Of a stretch of DNA of 64,000 bases, positions 12,012-21,094 are shown piece by piece. The notes beneath the pieces are model-generated. The model made no database searches, was not told the origin of the DNA, and saw nothing but the letters and a program-made list of their open reading frames with translations. Position numbers and translations under genes: made by a program. How positions within the stretch are numbered: position 1 is the first letter of the stretch; each line of letters starts with the position of its first letter. Source of the DNA: Hofstenia miamia (Eukaryota; Xenacoelomorpha; Acoela); assembly GCA_004352715.1 (NCBI GenBank), contig SCFE01000079.1:1180871-1244870 (forward strand), read 5' to 3'.

Positions 12012-12628
12012 GATTGAATCGGTAGTTCTATCAAAGGAAAACCGAAATGTAATGATATTGAGAGTTCATAACGTGGTACTGTATTAGCAGAATCGATCTG
12101 GTAGAGGTCCACATGAGCCTAGTAACAAAAGCACCTGGGAAATTGAAGATGCCTGCAAGTCACCCCACGCGATTGAACATATTGAGGTATCATTCCTGAG
12201 AGAATCACCTCTGTTTAGAAACACAATCTCACATATTCATGAAGTATACTTGAGAAGAATAGATCAAATTAAAGTATTTTCGAAGAACTGAAGATAAACA
12301 TTATTTGAGTAGACAATTCATATTTTCAATTACGACGTGGATCTACTTAAAAAGTTGTCGAGCATTTAAAATTGAGCAAAAATCATTGAAAACTTTGTAT
12401 ATTAAAAATGATATAGCATCAAAAGCCAGATAAGTATTTGAGACAAACAACTCCAAGAGAACTAAAAAAAGCTGTTTTATTAAAATAAAGCTAGGAAAGC
12501 CTTTTAGTGTGCTCATGGAAACTAAACTAATCATAATTGCTCACAATCAATAGTAACAACTATAAGTAATTTTAGATTTTGTGTTTAAGTAGATTGATTA
12601 AAATAACTAAACTTGTCTAATTTCACCA
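12012..12628. other. Sequence with no gene seen
   Basis: Flank of the Tc1/mariner copy; no motif recognised. Confidence 0.3.
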
Positions 12629-13735
12629 TTGGTATTTAAATCGAAACCCCATGTTATTATATATTTGTTTAAAGTGTATGAAGTAAATTCTTTAACAATA
12701 TTGAACATGAACTTTGGCGGCTTAACTGAATTGATATCAGAAAAATTATCTCAAGTTGGAACATTCAGAACAATTTCGGTATTGTTAAATCATCACTTCA
12801 GTCTAATTTATATGTTAAAAAACCAAGAAAACCGTCATCAAGAATTTGTTAGGATAGTATCTTGCAAGCATGCATTTCGTGTAATAAGAAATTCAAAAAA
12901 ATTCCTGATCATTTGAGGTACTCTCATTTGAATTTAACAGAGCATCAGAGGAAAATAATTCTGGGATTCTACTTTACAAGAAACTCTAAACTAGTTTTTG
13001 CCTGTTCTACTTGCGCATTGCGATTTACAAACATCTCCACAAAAAGTCCAAAATGTCATTGTAATAGTACTATTATCAAAATTGCAAATCCATCATCGAA
13101 AGACAGCTTATCTAGTGACATAATTCAAATGCTACCAATTCCTCAAATACAGAGTGATCTTTAAGTACTTAAATTCTAAGCTTAAAGCATCAGAAAATGA
13201 TACAAACTCAACTAAAGCTGTGTTTAATGAAATTCTTAAAGATTCTTTGTTGCAAACCCAATTTTTTTGAGTGCTAAAGCACTGTCCCTAGTTTTGTAAA
13301 GTCTATTAAAGTATCAGCTAAAATCGGTAACTACTGTAAATTACATTAATGACAAAGAAATTTATTCGTTACTTAAGTGTTTATGAAAACATGGATTTTA
13401 ATTTAGAGATGTATGGTATACTATATTGGATGATTTTAAAAAACACTCCTAATAGAGAAAACATCCCTGAAAAAGGTAAGAAATTCGAAAATCGGCCAAC
13501 CTTTGAAGAATTAGGAAAATTAACGAAGGAAATCAAGGCAGAATTTGAAAATAACTCAACTTCACTTTCTTTATGAAAATAGAATGGCTATGACTTATTT
13601 TTTGTTACAATCTGAACTAAACATAAGACCTTTACCACTCCTTAGTTTAATTGTGGAACAATATGAGGAAATTAAAAAAATAAAGAGAATATGTTCTCAA
13701 GCTCAAAAGGCAAAACAGGGTATAAAAACTTAATC
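12629..13735 (+). pseudogene. Decayed ORF series with a zinc-finger-like start; possible tyrosine recombinase relic
   Basis: Several plus-strand frames follow one another. Around 12862-12960 there is a C2H2-like stretch (CISCNKKFKKIPDHLRYSHL), then CSTCALRFTN and a third Cys pair. At 13349-13576 and 13545-13733 the frames contain ENIPEKGKKFENRPTF and then RMAMTYFLLQSELNIRPLPL, LIVEQYEEI. The RP-x-P-L-x5-V-x2-YE pattern loosely resembles Crypton-type or other transposon tyrosine recombinases, but I cannot point to the catalytic Arg-His-Arg-Tyr set. The frames are separated by stops and shifts. I regard it as a dead mobile-element gene of uncertain family. Confidence 0.35.
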
Positions 13736-14044
13736 GATGGCATAATAAAAAAGTACAGGAAGATTTATAAAGAAAGCCCTAAGTACATATTTTCATCTTC
13801 AAAAAATGAAGTACAGCATAACATGAACTACTTTGTTGCAAATTTTTTAAAGTAATACATTGGATATGCTACAAATATCACTCCCACTGTAATTTGAAAA
13901 ATATGGGATACAAGTGGTAAAGAGTACCAGAAGGAGATCCCACTTTTTCTGATTGGCATAGAGGGGGACCTTTTATCCTCGTGAGCTCATGGATATTGAC
14001 GGAGGTGTTGTACTGACGTCATTCTGTGTTGACTGATTAAACAA

Positions 14045-14094
14045 GTCAATCTATATATTAACCATAAATCGTCAGATAAAATCATTATTTTTAT
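14045..14094 (+). promoter_or_regulatory. TATA-containing block shared with 22466-22515
   Basis: The sequence GTCAATCTATATATT, a 13- to 14-base spacer, then GATAAAATCATTATTTTT recurs almost exactly at 22466-22515 in the same orientation. Each copy lies a short way upstream of an ATG (14124 and 22520). CTATATATT is a plausible TATA box. Promoter function is inferred from position and from the repetition. Confidence 0.4.
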
Positions 14095-14123
14095 TCTACG
14101 CAAATTCATTTTTTCTTTTGGCA

Positions 14124-14351
14124 ATGTCTGTTGAAGCATTAGCATCTGGTTCACTTGGCAGTCTGTTTGACGAACTATGTACAACACCACCACCATCCAA
14201 CTATAACTCTCTTACACAAGAGATGATGATCCCACCACCTGTACCTGCAAAAGAAAAACACAAAGCACCTCACAAGCGAAGACATCCTATGATTAATAAT
14301 AATGCTATTGTCTTTCCCACCACTAACACGCAAAAATCACTAACATCTTAA
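14124..14351 (+). CDS. Small proline-rich ORF, unknown function
   Basis: 75 codons from the first ATG (14124), which lies about 30 bases downstream of the shared TATA-containing block. The N-terminus (MSVEALASGSLGSLFDEL) is hydrophobic and amphipathic. The middle is rich in Pro and Asn with PPPSNYNS and IPPPVPAKEK, followed by a basic stretch HKAPHKRRH. I do not recognise it. The separate ORF at 14391 follows in another frame, so the two could be one broken gene. It lies on the opposite strand from, and downstream of, the Polinton polymerase relic, where Polintons often carry short genes. Confidence 0.35.
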   Translation: MSVEALASGSLGSLFDELCTTPPPSNYNSLTQEMMIPPPVPAKEKHKAPHKRRHPMINNNAIVFPTTNTQKSLTS

Positions 14352-14390
14352 AAAAGCAATTCACAGACGTAAACGTGTATTTTTTCAAAT

Positions 14391-14585
14391 GTGAGTCCTG
14401 CTAGTGAACTTCCGAAAAAATTTTGGCTAACAATCGAGGACGCTGTTCATTTAAACACAAAGTATGGTGTTGGAGTAAAGATTAGACTCAATAATGGTTT
14501 CTACTATTTTCTACCTAAATGCTACATCAATTCATTGGGTGAAAATTACAAGGTTTTGATAAAAAAACGCATGCACTATTTATAA
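14391..14585 (+). CDS. Small ORF with LPKCY motif (LPKRY-like family)
   Basis: 64 codons. The core TKYGVGVKIRLNNGFYYFLPK is followed by a Cys-Tyr. It resembles the minus-strand ORF at 22728-22970, where the equivalent is RYGESIRLDL then FLYLPKRY. I recall similar short 'KYG-x-x-(V/I)-x-L...FLPxR' ORFs from mobile elements in arthropod genomes, but I know no assigned function. The alternating hydrophobic pattern suggests a small beta-rich fold. Nucleic-acid binding would be a guess. The start at 14391 is the first ATG. Open upstream sequence could link it to the 14124 ORF through a frameshift. Confidence 0.4.
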   Translation: MSPASELPKKFWLTIEDAVHLNTKYGVGVKIRLNNGFYYFLPKCYINSLGENYKVLIKKRMHYL

Positions 14586-14806
14586 ATTATTTTGATAATA
14601 TAATACACACACACACATTACATTGTAAGTTCACTCGGCTGGTAACAAAGAAAAATGAAATGAAATTTATTTTTAAAATGTGTTACATGTAAATGCATAT
14701 AGATTAATTAATATTTCAATTATTTTTATCATGTTTTACATAAATAAATGCACTAGTTGGTGGAGGCAACAAGAAAATTTATATTAACAATGTTAATTTA
14801 AGAGTA

Positions 14807-14842
14807 ATAATAATAATATTATTATTATTATTATCATTATCA
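14807..14842. repeat. AAT/ATT simple repeat, self-complementary
   Basis: A run of AAT units is followed directly by ATT units and then a TCATTATCAT tract, so the segment can fold back on itself. Confidence 0.7.
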
Positions 14843-14928
14843 TATATGTACATTGCCAACCCTAACACAAAAACTCTGAGTATAAATTCAATGGGTATTG
14901 GTGCAAGCCTTGAGTATTTTTCTGGAAT

Positions 14929-15123
14929 ATGACTAGCAATGAATATGTTCAACACAGCTACGACTACATTTTACGTGAATTTTCAATTATAGAACAAAAG
15001 ATGTGCATTTTGAATAATATACAAAGAGTGATAAATCATGAAAATATATCAATCAGCGGAGGACGAATTTTACACATTCAATTTCAAGTACCTCCAGCAC
15101 AATGCACTTGCGATGTTCGCTGA
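14929..15123 (+). CDS. Small ORF, unknown
   Basis: 64 codons from an ATG at 14929. The translation is mixed charged and hydrophobic, with ILREFSIIEQKMCILNNIQ (probably helical) and a Cys-containing end (PAQCTCDVR). I do not recognise it. Decayed sequence at 15141-15350 in another frame (LLGASLPHTTEASEILKK, IDGGIEEDDRVSILFDHGH) could be its continuation. Confidence 0.25.
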   Translation: MTSNEYVQHSYDYILREFSIIEQKMCILNNIQRVINHENISISGGRILHIQFQVPPAQCTCDVR

Positions 15124-15350
15124 GGTCTAAACCCTCACACATAGACATTGATTATAAATTTCGTTTTACTGGGAGCAAGTCTACCACATACAACAGAAGC
15201 AAGTGAAATTTTAAAGAAAAATATCGATAGACTACATGTGGAATGATTTCCAATAGACTTTGTTATTTCAAAAATCTTTTCCCTTATTGATGGAGGTATT
15301 GAGGAGGATGATAGAGTGTCAATTTTATTCGATCATGGACATTGTGTGGA

Positions 15351-15415
15351 TTGTTGTTGTTGTTGTTGTATTAATATATTTTACCTCCCAAATATATATA
15401 TATATATATATATAC
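15351..15415. repeat. (TTG)n and (TA)n microsatellites
   Basis: A TTG tract at about 15351-15370 is followed by a TA tract at about 15391-15414. Confidence 0.85.
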
Positions 15416-15766
15416 AGAGAATAATAGTGATATGGTCTTGCTTCAAAATTAACCATGTAAAATTTTAGAATTATAGTAGAATAATGTCAATTTAATTCTT
15501 GACCAACCACTAGTAAATGATTATTTTCAAGCTTGTACATGAATACCTGTCACAGAGTACATTAAAACATTTGCAAAATTTACAGTTTCAACTACATCCA
15601 ACCAAGCATGTAAATGATACCCTCACCAATAACCTTAAACATTGGTAATGGTAACCCTATTTTGAATATATTATACTTTAAAATTTATGGTTTAGATGAA
15701 ATTGACAATTTTGAGTAGCGACATCTACTAAAATTTGAAATTATTGGCTTCTGAGGCCCCGACCCC

Positions 15767-16640
15767 ATGAAACTTTATCGGCTCTTGATTTTATTGGATG
15801 GATGAAATTCGAGATATAAAAACCCCAAATTTGATACTTTATCATTATCAAAGTAAACCATGTATACTAATAGAGCACTTTTCAATCGGTTGGATGCATT
15901 AACCAATAACATAGATGGTGTAAAATCACGCCAGGAAGTCTCACAGTAGGAGAGTGGCGAAAGATATACAACGCAAGAAGATTTTTAACAAGATATGGTC
16001 CAACTATCCGACTCGATCTTGACCAAAATGAATGGCATTTCCGTCAAGTTGGTACACCACAACAATTGATGAAACTTTATCAGCTCTTGATTTTATTGGA
16101 TGGATGAAATTCGAGACATAAAAACCCCAAATTTGATACTTTATCATTATCAAAGTAAACCATGTATACTAACAAAGCTCTATTTAATCGATTGGACACG
16201 TTAGCAGCGAACATAGATGGTGTAAAAATCACGCCTGGAGGTCGTAAGATGGGAGAGTGGAGAAAAATATATAACGTAAAAAATGTTCCATGAAATATGG
16301 TCCAGCTATCAGAATCGATCTTGACCAAAATGAATGGCTATTTCTGCCAAGTCGGTACACCATAACAATTGATGAAACTTTATCAGCTCTTGATTTTATT
16401 GGATGGATGAAATTCGAGATATATAAACCCCAAATTTGATACTTTATCACTATCCTCAAGTAAGCCATGTACACTAATAAAGCTCTATTTAATCGATTGG
16501 ACGCGTTAGCAGCGAACATAGATGGTGTAAAAATCACGACTGGAGGTCTTACGATGGGAGAGTGGAGAAAAATATATAACATAAAAAATGTTCCACGAAA
16601 TATGGTCCAGCTATCAGAGTCGATCTTGACCAAAATGAAC
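15767..16640 (+). repeat. Three tandem copies of a 302-bp unit carrying a short ORF
   Basis: Units begin at 15767, 16069 and 16372 (spacing 302 and 303), each opening with ATGAAACTTTATC. The last copy ends at about 16640, so it lacks about 35 bases. Each unit contains the start of the same ORF: ATG at 15860, 16162 and 16467. In the third copy it stays open for 63 codons, starting MYTNKALFNRLDALAANIDG, then GEWRKIYNIKNVPRN and MVQLSESILTKMN. The first copy has diverged most and is frame-shifted. The second reads MYTNKALFNRLDTLAANIDG, with a stop after NVP. The array abuts the C-terminal end of the Polinton polymerase relic, tail to tail. Confidence 0.85.
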
Positions 16641-16658
16641 TTTGAATATAAATCCTAA
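16467..16658 (+). CDS. Small ORF in the third unit of the 302-bp array
   Basis: 63 codons, the only one of the three tandem versions still open from ATG to a stop. It contains NRLDALAANIDGVKI, then GGLTMGEWRKIYN. The earlier units continue past the shared part into QLMKLYQLLILLDG, while this copy ends in FEYKS, which suggests the array was cut here. It is basic and probably helical. I do not recognise the family. Its place beside polymerase B suggests that it belonged to the same element. Confidence 0.35.
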   Translation: MYTNKALFNRLDALAANIDGVKITTGGLTMGEWRKIYNIKNVPRNMVQLSESILTKMNFEYKS

Positions 16659-16689
16659 AAAATTTAACGGAAGCCATAAGAAAAACTTT

Positions 16690-18006
16690 CATTATTACTT
16701 AAGTAATATCTTTTATCATCAAATGGTGATAATGATGTTTTTTCTGTATTAATTAAACTAATTTTATGTTTTTTATTTCTCAATGTATAATTGTTTGAAA
16801 CACCAATTTAATTTGTTTCCAAACAATTTCTACAATCTTCAAAAGTTAACTTTTCTTTCTCAACTTTTGTTATTCCTTTCAAAGTGTTTTTACTTTTATC
16901 ATTAACTTTATATGAATACATTTTGCTTTTAATATATACTTTTTGATCTAAATATATACTTTCAGGCGTTTCAATCTTAAAATATCAGGAATTTTTTTAA
17001 ATCTTTCAATGAATAATTTGTGATTCTTATCAAAATTACTAAAATCAAATAATTGTTAATCATCATTAAGTGTTTTTAACTCATGAATAATATCATTTGT
17101 TTTTTTATTCAAAATGAAACTGTCTGTATCCATGTCATTTAAAGTTATATTATTTTCACCAAAAAATGATTGTAAGACATCATAATAAGTTTCATACATT
17201 AACAGTTTTGAAAGTTCTAAAACAGTATATCCAAGATATATTGGTTTATCAAACTTTAATTTAGTTTTATGGTAATGATATACCAAAAAATCATCAAAAT
17301 CAGAATGTGTTTTAAATTCTAGCTTACTTTGCTCCTTGATTAATTTTTCCGTTGTTTCAGTTATTAAACATTTTTACATTTATCCTTCCTCTGATGTTTT
17401 CACAAGGTTTTCCAAAGAATGCATTATTCAAAAGTTTATAAAAACCTTTTTCAAAACTATTTTTTGCTTTTGAACGCATGCTAGTGTTATGGTCAATGTA
17501 TGCTTCCAAAACTTTCTTCTGTTTAGATGAAATTACTCTGTGCACGTTACCCATTTCCATGCCCATTCGTAGATAAAACTGTAATAACCTGTAATGACAA
17601 AAATAGAATGTTTTATTATATTCATCACAAATAAGCTTTGGTGTAGGACAAACACTTTCAAGAGCAATTCGATTTTGATGTTCACTATATTCAGAAGGGT
17701 CTACCTTTTTTTAACTGGAAAAAACGGAAAGTTTTTTGTTTTATTTTTCAATTTATTTGGATATGATAAGTCACATTCAATAAAATATCCAATAAGACTG
17801 TTATCATAAGTTCCGATTATTTTCTCAATTAGGTCCCCATTTACTTCTAAAAACTTAAAATCACTATAAGGACGATTTTGTTTCATTGCCCAGGCATATA
17901 GATTGTTTCTACATTTTTTAAATGTTTCTTAGTTTTAATATGTGCATTAAAATTTTTCTTAATTGTCAAATTACAAGTTTCACAAGTGATATTTTTTCTT
18001 GTTGGC
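16690..18006 (-). pseudogene. Polinton/Maverick protein-primed DNA polymerase B relic
   Basis: The minus strand carries all three family-B palm motifs in order. Motif A is ECDLSYP at 17758-17778, preceded by NNLYAWAMKQNRPYSDFKF. Motif B is KLLNNAFFGK at about 17408-17437. Motif C is DTDS at 17119-17130, in LNDMDTDSFILN. A C-terminal stretch follows to about 16690, with an equivalent of the family's KSKMYSY and KTLKGI-type segment. Upstream, 18006-17905 encodes a C2H2-like finger (ITCETCNLTIKKNFNAHIKT) placed unusually close to motif A, so the exonuclease domain is probably deleted. Frameshifts lie between motifs A and B and between B and C. In intact elements this enzyme replicates the element's own DNA. 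The family call is secure; activity is not possible here. Confidence 0.85.
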
Positions 18007-18089
18007 ATCTCTCGATATATATTGTCCAGAAAAATTTTTTTCACAAATAGTGTGTCTATCTTTTTTGTCTAGAAAAAAATCATAAGTAA

Positions 18090-18850
18090 TGTTTCTATAT
18101 AATTTTGATCTTTACCCAACTATTAAATTTATCAGGATATCCGGACCATTTAACAAAGGCCATTCCATTCTTTTTTCTTAACACTTTCAATCCTAAATAT
18201 ATCTTGATCAGTTTTTTGCAATTCTTCTTCATAAAATGATCCTTATATTTCTTCATCAGTTAAGTCCTTCAATGTGTATGTTATTGTCTGTTAATTTTAA
18301 TTTATCACTAATAAATATTTCTTCAGTCCAGTTTGGTGTATAACCTTTATCAAGAACTTTTCTTTTAAGTTTACTTATTCTTACTTTATCACCTACTTTA
18401 AATTTGAATTTAAGCACTGATCCTTTAGCATCTAAACTTTCCTTATTGTTCAAATTGTTAAACCCATTGTACAAATGGTTGTAACTTCATCTTCATTTTT
18501 CTTTTTGGAAGCTTCAATCGGAGTTCATTTTTATAGAGCTATGTTTTGTAATATTGTATTCATTTAATATTTTAGGAAGTATATCCAAATATTGTGTATG
18601 ATTCTGCTTTGTGAATTCTTTCCATATTTTTAATTGTCCTATTAAATCTTTCAACAATTGAATTCTTCTCAAGATTTTCTGTGGAGTACATCTTTATTTT
18701 ATATTTGTCACATAGTTCTTGAACATATTTATTATAAAATTCCTTTTGTCTATCAACCCATAGAAATTTTGGAATTCTGGAGGATGAATGTAATTCACCC
18801 TTTAATGCATCTCTAACAGTAGGTCCAGTTTTATCTTTTAGCACATTGCT
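18090..18850 (-). pseudogene. Polinton/Maverick chromodomain integrase relic
   Basis: From high to low coordinates: the second catalytic Asp in FLWVDRQKEFYNK (codon 18752-18754), the catalytic Glu in NSIVERFNRT (codon 18650-18652, 33 residues on), and the linker NHLYNGFNNLNNKES. Then comes the SH3-like domain (KFKVGDKVRISKLKR, then GYTPNWTEEIF) at about 18300-18430. Next is a chromodomain (VLRKKNGMAFVKWSGYPDKF and NSWV) at about 18100-18200, reached through a frameshift. The rve core starts abruptly at about 18850, so the zinc-binding N-terminus and the first catalytic Asp are missing. Stops lie within the linker. The protein would have integrated the Polinton. It lies directly upstream of, and in the same direction as, the polymerase relic. 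Confidence 0.85.
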
Positions 18851-19002
18851 TCACCAACTTTTTACGTAGAATCCAATAAAACAACTCAGGAAAAGCTGCG
18901 AAATTTTGCAAAAATGCATATTTTGCTTACGGACCCCCAATTTTTTTTCAAAAGTAAAATAAACGTTAATCATCATTTCCAAATTCCTCATTCTACAGCA
19001 AA

Positions 19003-19511
19003 ATGTTCAGCAATTTTACAACTGAAAATTCGACGATAGTAATTGGTGCTTACAACATGAGAAATGCATTCCAACATTATCAATTCCAAAGATTCGTTAT
19101 CAAAACAGACTTTGACCTTCGTGGAGGGAGGGCATTTCGCCACATCGCAAATAGCTATGATGTGAAGAGGGCCTATGAAATTGCTTTTATTTTTCTGGGA
19201 GCCAATGATTTTTTCACGGATCTTCGGAAGAAAATGTCTGAAGAAACGTCAAAATGGCTCTAGAAACCCTAAAGAAATTAGCACAAAGACTAGTTGCTCT
19301 ACCCATTTACCCGGTGCCACAGTGCTACTTTGAAAGAAAGAAAAGATTTAATATAATACTTGAGGACTGCTGCAATGATTTACCACACGCAATTTATGAC
19401 AAGTCATTCTCACATGCCATCCGAAATAGAAGAGTTAGTGAACACAGCCCACACTTTGTAAAAACTGAATTAATTAATATTATGCGTTATGTATCTAAGA
19501 TAATCAATTAA
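19003..19511 (+). pseudogene. SGNH/GDSL-hydrolase-like gene with one frameshift
   Basis: Two overlapping frames (19003-19263 and 19254-19511) read as one protein if a frameshift near 19250 is bridged. The layout follows SGNH hydrolases. Block I is IVIGAYNMRNAF, where the family has GDS, so the catalytic Ser is replaced. Block III is FLGANDFF (GxND type, Asn kept). The C-terminal block V equivalent is SPHFVK, where the usual DxxH has kept the His but not the Asp. In between are KTDFDLRGGRAFRHIA and LAQRLVALPIYPVPQCYF. It is transcribed away from the integrase relic, about 150 bp from it. It is followed by a tRNA-like element, and its 3' end is duplicated at 19923-20067. SGNH enzymes cleave esters or sugar acyl groups. 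This copy looks inactive or divergent. Confidence 0.55.
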
Positions 19512-19806
19512 CACTGTTGACTTTATTGTTAATTGTCATTAATAAATTATTTATATGTCTTTAATAGTCACAATATATAATTAAATTGAACACATTATTA
19601 GTTTTAAATCTATATGTTTATCTGACAGTAATTCATGGTGTAGTGGTAACACATCCCTTTATGGGAGGGCGCAAGTTCGATTCTTGCTGAATTATTTGTT
19701 TAAGTTTATTGACAATATATTCCATACTATTATTTAACTACTCAATTCTTGTATAATTAGTATTTAAAATTGATATTTCACTCTTTATGTTGAGATGCAT
19801 ATTATG
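19380..19806 (+). repeat. Direct duplication, copy 1 (SGNH 3' end plus tRNA-like element)
   Basis: About 430 bp, matched with clear divergence by 19923-20357. Both copies contain the last about 45 codons of the SGNH-like ORF, a spacer, the tRNA-like element and a shared downstream stretch up to GTTGAGATGCATATTA. Confidence 0.8.
19629..19694 (+). ncRNA. tRNA-like element 1 (66 nt, shortened anticodon arm)
   Basis: A perfect 7-bp acceptor stem (TAATTCA with TGAATTA), a D-arm GTGT-AGTGGTA-ACAC, and a perfect T-arm GCAAG-TTCGATT-CTTGC. Internal promoter boxes fit the Pol III consensus: TGGTGTAGTGG (A box) and AGTTCGATTCT (near B box). The middle is too short for a normal anticodon arm plus variable loop. 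The best fit is a 4-bp stem TCCC/GGGA with a 5-nt loop TTTAT. It is therefore a tRNA-like RNA gene or pseudogene and not a standard tRNA. There is no T4 run immediately after it. Confidence 0.6.
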
Positions 19807-19922
19807 AAATAATTTCATTTGAATTGGGCAATGAATTCTTTTACAACCAGTGGAACTGTAAATATATAGTGTTATACATAATACGAATTTAAATAAAAAA
19901 TGAATGTAAGATTGTATAAATT

Positions 19923-20067
19923 TAACATACGCAATCTACGACAAATCATACCCACATGCTGTTCGAAATAAAAGAAAATAATTAGTGAAAATAGTCCGCA
20001 TTTTGTAAAATCGGAATTAATCAATATTATGCGCTATATTGCAAGGGTTATAAATAAACATCTTTAA
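19923..20067 (+). pseudogene. Duplicated 3' end of the SGNH-like gene
   Basis: Matches the end of the ORF at 19254-19511: AIYDKSYPHAVRNK, then after a stop or frameshift a SENSPHFVKSELINIMRYI segment and a TAA near 20066. The 5' part is missing. The His of the block V equivalent is retained. It is followed, like copy 1, by a tRNA-like element. Confidence 0.65.
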
Positions 20068-20357
20068 ATTTGTTTTCATTTGTCATTAATAAATTCAATA
20101 TATATAAATATATCTCCTGTATTAATAATATTAAATTAAATGGAAATGTTATACACTTATTATTACTATGTTTATCTGAAAGTAATTCATGGTGTAGTGG
20201 TAACACATCCCTTTTTGGGAAGGCGCAAGTTCGATTCTTGCTGAATTATACATTTTAATTTTTGACAATATATTCAATAGTATTATTTAACTATTCAATT
20301 CTTGTATACTGAGTGCTTAAAATTTCCTTTTGCTCTTATGTTGAGATGCATATTAGG
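20068..20357 (+). repeat. Direct duplication, copy 2, downstream part
   Basis: Together with 19923-20067 this matches 19380-19806. The match fades after GTTGAGATGCATATTA at about 20354. Confidence 0.75.
20183..20248 (+). ncRNA. tRNA-like element 2 (66 nt)
   Basis: Same length and same stems as the element at 19629-19694. The acceptor (TAATTCA/TGAATTA), D and T arms are identical. The 4-bp TCCC/GGGA stem has loop TTTTT. The two copies differ only at one loop base and one base between the arms, while paired positions are unchanged. A short T run (CATTTTAATTTTT) follows within about 15 nt and could end Pol III transcription. Confidence 0.6.
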
Positions 20358-21094
20358 ACATATTACAGGGTTTATGTTTTGCTTAAAAAATAGAATTTGA
20401 AAGCCAATTTTCATTCACTTACAATGCTGAAATTTTTAATGAGACCTGTACCTAAAGCCGACCTGACTTGAAACAGACATTGATTTGCAATATTTAAAGT
20501 TTTGAATCTTTAACCAAAGTTTGATTAACTTTAGTCATTCTCTGATAATGTAATCCTACTCATTTCATTGGTTTACGTTTTGGATCCTTTTCAAATCAAA
20601 TGGTGATTACCATCAGAAATTTTTTCATAAACCATTTTAAGCTTTGCTGATATTTTTAATGAGACCTGTAACTAAACCCAACAATATTTGAAATGAATTT
20701 GTAGGACATATACTTAAAAAGTAAAAGTGGAAGCACTGTTTCCACTGAATTTTTGTTTTATTAGGTATATTACTAAAACATCATTGTTGACATATGGACA
20801 TATTTCAATAATTGCCAACATTATGCATAGAGAGTTTATTCAAATACAAATTTCCACAATATTTCAAATAAATACAATCTGTTACTGTAGCATCACTTAT
20901 GGCTTAGTTCATGAGGGAATACGAAATTTATGTATTATGTGTTTCAACAATTGTAAAATTTTTAATTTAGTAGGAAATTATTCTTTAAAAAATTAATATT
21001 AAAAATATATAATAAATAGAAATATATAAATTACAAACTATGTTGTTTCAAATGAATTAATTGGGCATTACTACTTTCCAATTAATTAAGAATT
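20358..21094. other. Gene-poor stretch with an internal repeat and a hairpin
   Basis: The phrase TGCTGAAATTTTTAATGAGA and the bases after it (20425-20456) recur with two changes at 20645-20676. At about 20725-20745 AGTGGAA-GCACTG-TTTCCACT can fold. No supported gene. Confidence 0.45.

Noticed and set aside
19629-20248. Reading the tRNA-like elements as true suppressor or Lys tRNAs
   Set aside because: A 7-nt loop can only be drawn with a mismatched stem and a 2-nt variable region. The 4-bp stem with a 5-nt loop fits both copies better, so a decoding role is not supported.
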